Positions 14,788-22,936 of a DNA stretch of 64,000 bases are shown in pieces. The notes beneath the pieces are model-generated. The model was not told the DNA's origin and searched no databases. It worked only from the letters and a program-made list of their open reading frames with translations. Location of the stretch: assembly GCA_964387535.1 (NCBI GenBank), contig CAYLXH010000002.1:1-64000 (forward strand), read 5' to 3'. The stretch is from Butyricicoccus_A sp964387535. Lineage in GTDB: Bacteria > Bacillota > Clostridia > Oscillospirales > Butyricicoccaceae. How positions within the stretch are numbered: the first letter of the stretch is position 1; each line of letters opens with the position of its first letter. Both the position numbers and the translations under genes were made by a program.

Positions 14788-17156
14788 ATGAGTTATATGG
14801 ATCGAATCAATCGGTTAAAGCAGAGAGTTCTTGATACCCGACCAGAGATGGATCTGGAAAATGCTGTTTTGTTAACCAGGGGCTTTCAGGAGTCCGAAGG
14901 AGAACCGTTAGCGGTTCAGAAGGCATATGCATTCCGCAAACAGTGTCAGGAAAAGACGATCAAAATCTGGGATGATGAGTTGATTGTTGGAAACTCCGGA
15001 AGTAAGCAGCGCGGTGGCCTGTTGAATCCGGATACATGTTGGTCGGTTCTGGACGAAGAGCTTGACACGATCAACAAGCGTGAATACGATCCATTTTATC
15101 TGACTCCGGAGGACAGAAAAGATTTTGAAGAGATCATCCGTCCGTATTGGAAGGGTAAGTCCACATTTGAAAAGTGGATGGTGCAGATTCCGGAGGAGAC
15201 GAAGATTCTTCGTGACTGCGGTGCCCTGTATGTCAACCGCAAGGCTGTTCGCGGCTGGGGCGAGACGACTGCGGGCTATTCGCTGATTATCAATGAAGGT
15301 GTTGAAGGCATTATGAAGCGCATCGAAGCGACGCGCGCTACGCTGGACATTACCAAACCGGGACATTATGAGAAGATGAGCTATCTCCGTGCACTGACGC
15401 TGACGGCAGAAGGTATTGTGACGATGTCAAAGCGCTATGTTGCTGAGGCAAAGCGTCTGGCAGCCGAGGAAACCGATCCGACCCGCAAGGCAGAATTGCT
15501 GGAAATCGCTGAGGTTTGTGATCGTGTACCGGAGAAGCCGGCACGCACATTCCGTGAAGCACTGCAGTCGCTGTACTTCTATCAGACCTGTATCTTCATG
15601 GAGCAGAACGCAGCAAGCTATAACCCGGGCCGTATGGACCAGTATCTGTATCCATACTACAAGGCAGACATTGAGGCCGGTCGTCTGACCGAAGAGCAGG
15701 CACAGGAACTGCTGGACTGCCTGTGGGTTAAGTTCAGTGAGCCATGCCTGTTCCAGGATGCAGTTACCGCACATTATTCTGCCGGTTATCCGATGTTCCA
15801 GAATGTCTGTGTTGGCGGTGTGGATGAGCGCGGTATGGATGCGGTCAATGACCTGTCTTATCTGATTCTCCAGGCTACGGCAGAAGTGCAGCTGTATCAG
15901 CCGTCCCTGTCTGTTCGCTACAACATGGCAAGAAACCCGGATAAGTTCCTGAAGAAGGTCGCAGAGGTTCTGAAGCTTGGTCTTGGCTTCCCGGCATTCC
16001 ACTGCGATGAGGTCGGCATCCAGATGGTACTGAACAAGGGAATTCCGCTGAAGGATGCCTACAACTGGAATCCATGTGGTTGTGTGGAGACCAATATATC
16101 TGGCAAGCAGCGCTGCTACACCTCGTATGCTGACTACAATCTTGGTGCCGCAGTAGAGTATACACTGCTCAACGGACACAGCAGAAAGTATCATTGTCTG
16201 GCTTCGATTGAGACGGGCGATCCGCATGAGTTTAAGACCTTTGAGGACTTCCTTGAGGCGATAAAGAAGCAGGTTGCCTGGGAGATTCGTGCGATTGTTG
16301 CGGGAAGTCATGTTAACGATGACATTGGCTTTGAGCGCGTTTGCCCAGCTTTGTCCCTGAGCTTTGAGGAATGCATCTCCAATGCAAAGGACTATGCATG
16401 GGGCGGTGCAAAGTACAATATCGGCAATGGCATTGACGCAATTGGTGTTGCCGATCTGATTAACAGTGTATATGCTGTTAAGAAAATGATTTACGAAGAT
16501 AAGAGCATTGATTGGGACACTCTGTTAGCTGCTCTGGATAACGATTTTGAGGGCTATGAAGATGTTCTCCGTCTGTGCCAGGATTGCGCAAAATATGGCA
16601 ATGATGATGAGGAAGTCAATGAACTGACTGCTGATCTGTTTACCTACATTGCGGATTATATTGACACCTTTGAGAGTAAATTTGGCAAGATGACATCGGG
16701 TATTCTTCCGGTGTCCGGCAATACGCCGTTTGGCCTGGAAGTCGGTGCACTGCCGTCCGGACGCAGAGCCTTCGTTCCGCTGGCAGATGGTGTCAGCCCG
16801 AGCGGCGGTACTGACATTGAAGGCATGGGTGCGGTTATCAAATCGGTTTCCTATATCCCGCACGGTCGTTTCACGCAGGGTACTCTTCTGAATGCAAAGC
16901 TCGATTCGTCTTTCCGCGAGAATCCGGAATCGACGGCATCGCTGATGAACTTCCTGAAGAGCATGTGCACGCTGGATGTATTCCATGTTCAGCTGAATGT
17001 CATTGACCGTGAGACGCTGCTGGATGCGCAGGAACACCCGGAGGATTATAAGGGCCTGATGGNNNNNNNNNNTACTTTACCGAATTGGGCAAAGAGACAC
17101 AGGATGATATCATCTCTCGTACGACACATCAGGGCGTGAGCTGCGGCTGTTGCTAA
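14788..17156 (+). CDS. Glycyl radical enzyme (PFL/dehydratase/lyase superfamily), interrupted by an assembly gap
   Basis: AAGGAGG precedes ATG 14788. The protein would have about 793 residues: 758 before the gap, about 8 hidden, and 27 after it (YFTELGKETQDDIISRTT...SCGCC) to TAA 17156. The thiyl-radical Cys432 and Glu434 sit in PCGCVETN. The hidden loop should hold the glycyl radical, RVxGYSA-like, near residue 763. Length and Cys-Gly spacing resemble hydroxyproline dehydratase, choline TMA-lyase and isethionate-lyase-type enzymes more than true pyruvate formate-lyase. Neighbours (BCCT, activase) suggest cleavage of a quaternary ammonium compound; that is inference. Unusual points are a third cysteine (Cys430) beside the active site and a Cys-Gly-Cys-Cys C-terminus. 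No microcompartment genes are nearby. It acts in the cytoplasm and needs anaerobiosis. Confidence 0.88.
17063..17072. other. Assembly gap (10 N) over the glycyl-radical loop
   Basis: Ten Ns lie between GGCCTGATGG and TACTTTACC. The two sides are in different frames by exactly 10 bases. If about 23 bases are missing (V-R-V-x-G-Y-S-A), both sides join in one frame. So this is unresolved sequence, not a real frameshift. Confidence 0.9.
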
Positions 17157-17192
17157 CTTTTTCCGACTCGTTCTCATGCCGAAGCGAATATT

Positions 17193-18158
17193 ATGAGAAG
17201 AAATGAGGCTTTCCCCTTCATGAAACAGACTGGTAAAATACTGAGAATTGAAAAAATTTCTTTGAATGATGGCCCGGGCATGAGAACGGTGGTGTTCTTT
17301 AAAGGATGTCCGCTTCGATGCGCCTGGTGTTCAACCCCGGAATCACAAAAGTGCGAAGAGGAGGTATATTATCAACCTCAAAAATGTGTCCGCTGTGGGA
17401 AATGTGTCGCAGCATGTTCGCGCGGTGCGTTGTCTGTGAATGCAGATACGGGGTTGATTGATCGGGATTACAGCAAATGTGTCCACTGTTTTGACTGTGT
17501 GAGGGCCTGCTTACCCAAGGCACAGGGAAAATATGGTCAGGATATGACGGTCAAGCAGGTTATGAAGTATATTCACCGAGACGAAGTATTCTTTTTCCAC
17601 TCCGGAGGCGGTGTAACGCTGAGTGGCGGTGATATTTTGATGCAGGCGGAGTTTGCTCAGGGTATTCTGAAGGAGTGCTGGGATTCCGGCATCCATACGA
17701 TGGCTGAGCTGGATATGTTTGGGGCATATGAAAATGTGGCGCTGTTGTTGCCGTATCTGAATGCGTTTTATGTAGATATTAAGCTTATGGATCCTGAAAA
17801 GCACAAGCAGTGGACGGGTCAGAGCAATGAAACGATTCTCAGCAATGTACGGCGCGCTGCACAGGAATGCCGGAAGGATGCCATCCATATCCGTGTTCCG
17901 CTGATCCGAGATGTCAACGATTCCGAAGAGAATATTCTTCAGACGGCAGAGTTCTGTTGTGAGCTCCCCAATTGTGCGGAATTGGAATTCCTGCCGTACC
18001 ATCGTCTTGGACAAGCAACGTATAGTTATCTGGGGCGGTCGTATCCGTTTGAGGAGCAATCTCCGATGAGTGTGGATGAGGCAAAAGAAAAACTTCGGTG
18101 CCTGGTTGGTCGCGAATTTCCTTTCCCAATCCGCATTTCCGGAACAGAATTCTTATAA
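17193..18158 (+). CDS. Glycyl radical enzyme activating enzyme (radical SAM)
   Basis: This 321-residue radical SAM activase installs the glycyl radical on the enzyme encoded just upstream. GCPLRCAWCSTPES carries the CxxxCxxC cluster that binds SAM. Two ferredoxin-like motifs (CVRCGKCVAAC and CVHCFDCVRAC, about residues 65-115) add further [4Fe-4S] clusters, typical of activases for dehydratase and lyase GREs but not of PflA. GGGVTLSGGD and the later IRVPLIRDVND are also family marks. The start is uncertain: ATG 17193 has no clear ribosome site, and ATG 17220 (MKQTGKILRIEK) gives a more standard N-terminus of 312 residues. It is co-transcribed with the GRE. Confidence 0.93.
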   Translation: MRRNEAFPFMKQTGKILRIEKISLNDGPGMRTVVFFKGCPLRCAWCSTPESQKCEEEVYYQPQKCVRCGKCVAACSRGALSVNADTGLIDRDYSKCVHCFDCVRACLPKAQGKYGQDMTVKQVMKYIHRDEVFFFHSGGGVTLSGGDILMQAEFAQGILKECWDSGIHTMAELDMFGAYENVALLLPYLNAFYVDIKLMDPEKHKQWTGQSNETILSNVRRAAQECRKDAIHIRVPLIRDVNDSEENILQTAEFCCELPNCAELEFLPYHRLGQATYSYLGRSYPFEEQSPMSVDEAKEKLRCLVGREFPFPIRISGTEFL

Positions 18159-18228
18159 GAATGGATGGATGAGAAAACAGTATTGTTTTGTCATACAGCA
18201 TTTCGAGCCTTCGATCTTTCATAGTGGA

Positions 18229-18270
18229 CGGCTCTGCTCTGTATTCAGAGCAGAGCCGAATTTCTATTTT
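18229..18270 (+). terminator. Terminator after the GRE/activase genes
   Basis: CGGCTCTGCTCTG (18229-18241) pairs perfectly with CAGAGCAGAGCCG (18246-18258). The T-run (AATTTCTATTTT) is interrupted. Confidence 0.7.
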
Positions 18271-18303
18271 GGGAGAACATGGAGATCGCATGGATCGTTT
18301 CTA

Positions 18304-18332
18304 TTGATTTTCAATCAAAAACCGAGTATACT
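18304..18332 (+). promoter_or_regulatory. Promoter of the EutH-like gene with a small palindrome
   Basis: TTGATT (18304-18309) and TATACT (18327-18332), spacer 17. TTGATT-TTC-AATCAA (18304-18318) is a perfect inverted repeat covering the -35 box. With the terminator just upstream, this makes the EutH-like gene a separate unit. Confidence 0.65.
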
Positions 18333-18358
18333 TCAGACAGGAGCAAAGGAGTACTAAA

Positions 18359-19435
18359 ATGAATGTATTGACGAGCATTTTGATAGGATTTGCTTTGCTT
18401 GGATTGCTGGATGATCTGAGTGGTGGCCGCCTTGGATTGGCGCCATCGTTTGAACGCGGAATCTCTGTGATGGGGCGTGCAGCCCTGTCTATGATTGGTT
18501 TTTATTGCATTGGCATCATGCTGGTGCAGAAGCATTCCGAAGCCATCGTTGCGATGACAGCGTGGCTACCGTTTGATCCGTCGCTGATCATTGGATGTCT
18601 GCTGTCGCCAGATACGGGCGGGCTTCCGGTTACCTTGCAGGTGGCTGCCACTCCGGCGCTCGGTGTATTCACGGGGGCACTGGTTTCAGGCGGCTTTGGA
18701 ATGACGATCAATTATCAGCTTCCGGTATTTTTATCGTTTTTGCCCAGTAAGTATATGCCGGATCTCATGCGGGGATTCTCGTATGGCTTGGTCACATTGC
18801 CGGTTGGCTTGCTCGTCGGCGGTATGATGTTGGGTATTCCAATGGGTACCCTGATGCTGAATATTCTGCCCATACTGATGCTGTGTGTTGTGCTGATCAC
18901 AGGGATTATCCTGGCACCCACACTATTAATACGAATTTTGACGGTTCTGGCACAGGGAATCCGTGCACTGAGCTATCTTTTATTCGGTATAGTAATAGCG
19001 GACATCTTTTTGCCGCAGTTCACACTGGTTGAACTGTCACTGGTGCAGGAGGCGAGTTATATCGCGCTGCGCCAGGCTGTGATCGTTTGCGGCGGCATGG
19101 TGGTGGCGCATCTGGTGACCACATATTTAGGGCGCGGATTGGAACGATTGAGCTGTTTGCTCCAGGTAAACAGTCAGTCCGTGATGGGGCTGATGCTTGG
19201 CTGTGTGAACAGCGTCTCGATGTTTCCACTGTACGAGGAGATGGATCACCGGGGAAAGATGATGAACGCAGCATTTTCCTGTTGCGGCGCCTATATTTTA
19301 GGCGGACAGTTAGCGATGGTTGTCCAACTGGTTCCAGCCAGTGCCGTGCCGGCTTATGCGGTGAGCAAATTGTTATGTGCTTGTCTGGCTGTGGCGTTGG
19401 CGGGCGCAATGGAACACCGGTATGCAAATCAGTAA
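18359..19435 (+). CDS. eutH: EutH-like ethanolamine permease
   Basis: The 358-residue protein has about ten hydrophobic helices. Its pattern matches EutH: LLSPDTGGLPVTLQ corresponds to the family's LLACDMGGF segment. VNSQSVMGLMLGCVNSVSMFPLYEEMDHRGKMMNAAFSCCGAYILG corresponds to the conserved N-x-x-x-M-F-x-x-M-D-x-R-G-K-V-x-N-A-F-x-x-x-x-A-x-x-L-G block. EutH imports ethanolamine across the cytoplasmic membrane and is normally found among eut microcompartment genes, none of which are here. It is somewhat shorter than Enterobacterial EutH (about 408). It follows the GRE module but has its own promoter. Its substrate may be ethanolamine, choline or a related amine. Confidence 0.8.
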   Translation: MNVLTSILIGFALLGLLDDLSGGRLGLAPSFERGISVMGRAALSMIGFYCIGIMLVQKHSEAIVAMTAWLPFDPSLIIGCLLSPDTGGLPVTLQVAATPALGVFTGALVSGGFGMTINYQLPVFLSFLPSKYMPDLMRGFSYGLVTLPVGLLVGGMMLGIPMGTLMLNILPILMLCVVLITGIILAPTLLIRILTVLAQGIRALSYLLFGIVIADIFLPQFTLVELSLVQEASYIALRQAVIVCGGMVVAHLVTTYLGRGLERLSCLLQVNSQSVMGLMLGCVNSVSMFPLYEEMDHRGKMMNAAFSCCGAYILGGQLAMVVQLVPASAVPAYAVSKLLCACLAVALAGAMEHRYANQ

Positions 19436-19484
19436 AAACATGTGGATTGTTACAATCATGGAATAAATATATTGTATGGCAAAG

Positions 19485-19519
19485 AAGCGTACGGAAAACC
19501 GAGGTTTTCTGTGCGCTTT
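19485..19519 (+). terminator. Terminator after the EutH-like gene
   Basis: AAGCG.AC.GAAAACC pairs with GGTTTTC.GT.CGCTT (19485-19518) with two mismatched/wobble pairs, then TTTT. Confidence 0.65.
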
Positions 19520-19541
19520 TACATTTTGTGAGGTGAATACA

Positions 19542-20264
19542 ATGAAAAAACCAATCGTCGGTGTATTGCCGTTGTATGATGAACAACGAGAGAGTCTTTG
19601 GATGCTGCCGGGTTATCTGAATTGCCTGCAAAGGGCGGGAGCTCTGCCAATGGTGTTGCCGCAGCGCATGGACCCGGCCGATTTGGAACAAATACTGACG
19701 CTGTGCGATGGATTTTTGTTTACAGGAGGGCATGACATCAATCCCTCTCTCTATGGAGAACAGCCGAATTCGGAGTGCGGTATCTGGAACGAGGAACGGG
19801 ATATCCTGGAGATGGAACTGTTTCGCAGGGCATATGCGTGTGACATTCCGATGTTTGGCATTTGCCGCGGTATTCAGTTCGTCAATGTGGCGTTGGGCGG
19901 AACGCTCTATCAGGATATTCCGACGCAATATGGAAGGGAAACAGAGCACCATATGGATCCGCCCTATGATCGTATCTGTCATCGCGTTGTGCTGACGAAA
20001 GGAACGCCGCTCCGCCGACTGTTGGGATGTGAGACGATGGGGGTAAATAGCTATCATCATCAAGCGATCAAACAGCTCGCTCCTTCGCTGCATGCGATGG
20101 CACGCTCGGAGGATGGGTTGGTGGAGGCGGTATACGCCCCCCAACAATCCTTTCTCTGGGCGGTACAGTGGCATCCGGAGTTTTCATATTGCACCGATCC
20201 GCATGCCATGAAAGTTGTGGCTGCGTTTACGGATGCCTGCAAAAAGAAAGCGGACCTCTTGTGA
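19542..20264 (+). CDS. Gamma-glutamyl hydrolase-type class I amidotransferase (peptidase C26)
   Basis: The 240-residue soluble enzyme carries the C26 triad: nucleophile Cys in FGICRGIQFVN, and His/Glu in VQWHPEF near residue 210. FTGGHDINPSLYGE is typical of PuuD-like gamma-glutamyl-GABA hydrolases, which split gamma-glutamyl amides made during polyamine breakdown. The start (MKKPIVGVLPLYDE) follows GTGAGGTG. Next to an amine permease and a hydrolase of the isochorismatase family, it suggests use of amine-containing nutrients. No gamma-glutamyl-polyamine synthetase lies nearby, so the substrate is open. Confidence 0.87.
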   Translation: MKKPIVGVLPLYDEQRESLWMLPGYLNCLQRAGALPMVLPQRMDPADLEQILTLCDGFLFTGGHDINPSLYGEQPNSECGIWNEERDILEMELFRRAYACDIPMFGICRGIQFVNVALGGTLYQDIPTQYGRETEHHMDPPYDRICHRVVLTKGTPLRRLLGCETMGVNSYHHQAIKQLAPSLHAMARSEDGLVEAVYAPQQSFLWAVQWHPEFSYCTDPHAMKVVAAFTDACKKKADLL

Positions 20265-20318
20265 GAAACGACTTGGTGTCGTATAATGACAGTATCTTTA
20301 CTATGGGAGGAACGACCG

Positions 20319-20861
20319 ATGAAATGCAAGAGAAATGACACGGCAGTGCTGGTTGTCGATTATCAGGAAAAACTGATTCCTGCGATCTGTAATAAGGATA
20401 GCCTGATTCCAAGAACGCAAATTCTTCTGAAAGGACTTCGTGAGCTGGGAGTACCGATTATCCTTTCCGAGCAGTATCCGAAAGGGCTGGGAGCAACGGT
20501 ACCTGAGATCCGAGAGGCAGCCGGTGATGCAACGGCCTATCCGAAAACATCCTTCAGCTGCTGGGATGACGAAGGGCTGCGAAATGCCATCAATGCTACG
20601 GGCTGCAGTACTGTCCTGGTTTGCGGCACGGAGACGCATATCTGCGTGCTGCAAAGTGCAATCGACATGGTTGCTGCCGGGAAGCAGGTACTGATTGTGG
20701 AGGACTGCGTTGGATCTCGTTTTCCTCATGATATTGAGGTTGGTCTGCGCCGGGCAGAAGAGGAGGGAGTTCGAATTTCAACAACAGAAACTGTGTTGTT
20801 TGAGATGCTCCGCTTTTCCGGATCACCGGAATTTAAGGTCATTTCCAAGCTGATTAAGTAG
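20319..20861 (+). CDS. Isochorismatase-family cysteine hydrolase
   Basis: The 180-residue enzyme has the family triad: Asp in VVDYQEKLIP (about 14), Lys in YPKTSFSCW (about 78) and Cys in GTETHICVLQSA (about 112). Family members hydrolyse amides (nicotinamidase, N-carbamoylsarcosine amidase) or vinyl ethers (isochorismate). The precise substrate cannot be read here. GGGAGG precedes ATG 20319, giving the usual N-terminus (an in-frame ATG at 20286 is too early). A TATAAT at 20282-20287 suggests it may have its own promoter. Confidence 0.88.
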   Translation: MKCKRNDTAVLVVDYQEKLIPAICNKDSLIPRTQILLKGLRELGVPIILSEQYPKGLGATVPEIREAAGDATAYPKTSFSCWDDEGLRNAINATGCSTVLVCGTETHICVLQSAIDMVAAGKQVLIVEDCVGSRFPHDIEVGLRRAEEEGVRISTTETVLFEMLRFSGSPEFKVISKLIK

Positions 20862-21081
20862 AAAATCCGACGACGGATTCTTGTGGAAAGGCTTGCACAA
20901 GAATATTCGGCTCATTCCGATTTGTAACATGATGACAGCTTTTTGCCGGAATTTTGTGTTAAAATCCGTCAGAAAAGATATATACAACTTATTTTAATGA
21001 TGATATAATGACATCGTCAAAATGAGGAACTCCGGAGGAAAACTTCTGGATAACGATACTATTCTTATGAGGTGATTTATC

Positions 21082-21282
21082 ATGCGCGATTGGTTAGTTG
21101 AGCTGAGAAAAAGTAAGGGATTTACACAGGAAGTAACCGCTCAGAAGGCCCATATTGCACGCAGCTATTATACTCGCATTGAATTGGGCGACTACCGTCT
21201 GCCAGTGGGAACAGCAATGCGCATTGCGGAAGCATTGGACTTTGACTGGGTTCGCTTCTATGAGAATCCATCTGACAAGTAA
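21082..21282 (+). CDS. Short XRE-type DNA-binding protein
   Basis: The 66-residue protein is a bare XRE helix-turn-helix: WLVELRKSKGFTQEVTAQKAHIARSYYTRIELGDYRLPVGTAMRIAEAL. There is no effector domain. A GAGGTGA ribosome site precedes the ATG and a near-perfect terminator follows. Single-domain XRE proteins often act as small switches or phage-like repressors. Its targets are unknown, and no operator-like palindrome stands out in the 220 bases upstream. That stretch contains a stem at about 20877-20905 and a TATAAT at 21003-21008. Confidence 0.85.
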   Translation: MRDWLVELRKSKGFTQEVTAQKAHIARSYYTRIELGDYRLPVGTAMRIAEALDFDWVRFYENPSDK

Positions 21283-21303
21283 TAAAGTGCATGGATTGAA
21301 CGA

Positions 21304-21343
21304 AAAGCATACGAAAGAGATTCTTTCGTATGCTTTTCTTTTT
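21304..21343 (+). terminator. Terminator of the short XRE gene
   Basis: AAAGCATACGAAAGA (21304-21318) is the inverse of TCTTTCGTATGCTTT, followed by T-rich CTTTTTG. Confidence 0.85.
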
Positions 21344-21466
21344 GTGGTGGCTGTCTTGATGACAGGAAAGTGGTATAAGTAGTACTAAAAATAGAAAAAA
21401 TGAGGTATTTTTCTTGTTTTATCCGGTTTTTGTATAATTTTTTGCGTAAAAAGTTCGAGAAATGCG

Positions 21467-21546
21467 TTGACAAAAGCGAAGGAATACGATATACTTACAG
21501 CAGATTGACAAAGGCGTCACAGAGAAATTCTGTGATGCCTTTTTTG
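21467..21546 (+). ncRNA. Promoter-terminator pair: very short candidate transcript
   Basis: TTGACA (21467-21472) and TATACT (21490-21495) have a 17-base spacer. Only about 15 bases after the expected start, AGGC.TCACAGA...TCTGTGA.GCCT (21512-21540) forms a terminator followed by six Ts. The transcript would be about 45 nt. It may be a tiny RNA or a tight attenuator. Confidence 0.45.
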
Positions 21547-21814
21547 CCTGTATTTCATGAGTGTGAGCCGCGTCGTTTCTGCAGTATCTTCACAACTCTG
21601 GTGATTGCTGTATGGCATCGAAGCAGAATTTAATTCCTCTACACCGATCTTCTATTATTTATCATCTTCATATGTACTGCGTCAAGAAAACACGTTGGCT
21701 CACCTCCTGAATACCTTGCGGCAGCAGCCAAGGGTGGAAAAGGCAGAGAGTCGAATATACCGTGTCAATGAAATGCTGCGAGGTATGGCAAAGGAAAAGC
21801 ATTCAGCAATGAAG
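21547..21814. other. Non-coding stretch without recognisable content
   Basis: These 268 bases contain no frame with a ribosome site and no family similarity I can see. A 110-codon frame here runs straight through the next terminator and into the Crp gene, so I do not call it. Confidence 0.5.
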
Positions 21815-21860
21815 AACCAAAGCATCGGATTTCATGAAAATCCGATGCTTTGGTTTTATT
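21815..21860 (+). terminator. Long terminator hairpin
   Basis: AACCAAAGCATCGGATTT pairs with AAATCCGATGCTTTGGTT (21815-21855), a stem of about 18 bp followed by TTATT. Reading leftward it also ends the convergent Crp gene. Confidence 0.8.
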
Positions 21861-21876
21861 CTTTGTGTTATTCTCG

Positions 21877-22560
21877 TTATGTATCGCCGGCATGGGAGAC
21901 CACAAAGTCCAGTAAATCTCCTCGATTGATAATGTAAATGCTTTTCATGCCCCGTTCAATTAAATGCAGCTGTTCTAATTCGGACAGAGAACGGTATAGG
22001 GTAGCACGGCTGATGTCCAGAATTCGAGCCAGATTGGCAACACCAAAGCTGATGTCAAATTTTCCAGATACCGATTCTTGGAGCAGGAGCATAGCCAGAC
22101 GCATGCTTGGCGATTCGGCAGAAAAGCGGGACGCAATCAGTGTCATCTGGTATAAGGAGCTGGACTGTAGCCCAATCAGGTTGCGGGTTAAAATCGGATC
22201 TTCCTCCAACAGAGGCATCAGTTGATCCAATGGTAGGAACAGCAACGTGGCGACTGGTGAAACCGCCTTAATTTTGGGCAGGAAAGCAGAACCCTCTTCG
22301 GAGGTCGGGAGAATCAGGGTGAAGCAGTGGGGGGCACGATAATTGGTAAACACCGCATTGGTGCTGCTGCTGTATTCAATTTCTCCTGCCAGAAGAAAAC
22401 ACACAGAAGAACCGTATAAGGGCAGATCGTTAATATATGCCCCTTTGAGCAAGATAATCGGTTCCAGAGAATGAAGCATTGGGATATAAAGAGTCATATC
22501 ACATCCTTCAAATAGGGAAGATTGACAAATGCTTTTTTGCTGTATTGCAGTTAAAGACAT
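21877..22560 (-). CDS. Crp/Fnr-family transcriptional regulator
   Basis: The 227-residue protein has an N-terminal cyclic-nucleotide-binding-type beta barrel (about 20-125) and a C-terminal winged helix (about 150-215: MRLAMLLLQESV, VANLARILDISRATLYRSLSELEQLHLIERG). No cysteine cluster like that of Fnr is seen, and the barrel lacks the phosphate-binding GE.....R motif of Crp, so the signal is unknown. It starts at the ATG at 22560 after GAGAGGAG. Its promoter is a perfect consensus. It stands alone. Targets are unknown. Confidence 0.85.
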   Translation of the reverse strand: MSLTAIQQKSICQSSLFEGCDMTLYIPMLHSLEPIILLKGAYINDLPLYGSSVCFLLAGEIEYSSSTNAVFTNYRAPHCFTLILPTSEEGSAFLPKIKAVSPVATLLFLPLDQLMPLLEEDPILTRNLIGLQSSSLYQMTLIASRFSAESPSMRLAMLLLQESVSGKFDISFGVANLARILDISRATLYRSLSELEQLHLIERGMKSIYIINRGDLLDFVVSHAGDT

Positions 22561-22591
22561 GGAAACACTCCTCTCTGTCTTTTATATTTCC

Positions 22592-22620
22592 ATTATATGG
22601 CTAAAAGCGTATGATGTCAA
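22592..22620 (-). promoter_or_regulatory. Perfect-consensus sigma-A promoter of the Crp-like gene
   Basis: On the minus strand TTGACA (22620-22615), a 17-base spacer and TATAAT (22597-22592). The 270 bases from here to the terminator at 22890 hold only a doubtful 21-codon frame at about 22690. Confidence 0.85.
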
Positions 22621-22889
22621 GAAAATACATGGGAAAGAAACGATTTCCAACAAGAATCTTTATGGAGTGACAAAAGGAGAATATTTGAAATGTGGCATAA
22701 AATGGCATGTGGATGGAAAAATTTGAAAAATAGAACGGTTTCTGAGGAGAGATAACGCGAGAAACCCAAACGATTTGTACGAAAAACTATAAAATGTTGC
22801 GAATAATCGAATATGATAAAATGAGTGAACAGAAAAAGAAAACACAGGACTGGAAAACGAAGTAAGGACGCGAAGTGTCGCAAAAAAAA

Positions 22890-22922
22890 ACGGCTCTCTT
22901 TGCAAAGGGAGGGCCGTTTTTT
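22890..22922. terminator. Bidirectional terminator after spoIVA
   Basis: ACGGC.CTC.CTTTG-type stem (22890-22917) with nine Ts on the minus strand and TTTTTT on the plus strand. Confidence 0.85.
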
Positions 22923-22936
22923 CTGTGATAGCATGA

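Noticed and set aside
14788..17156. GRE called as a frameshifted pseudogene
   Set aside because: The break coincides with the N gap; downstream codons give the proper family C-terminus.
19020..20174. 384-codon minus-strand open frame
   Set aside because: Spans the intergenic terminator and lies opposite two genes with intact catalytic motifs.
21605..21937. 110-codon plus-strand frame in the 21.6-kb gap
   Set aside because: It runs through an 18-bp terminator and into the Crp gene and has no ribosome site.
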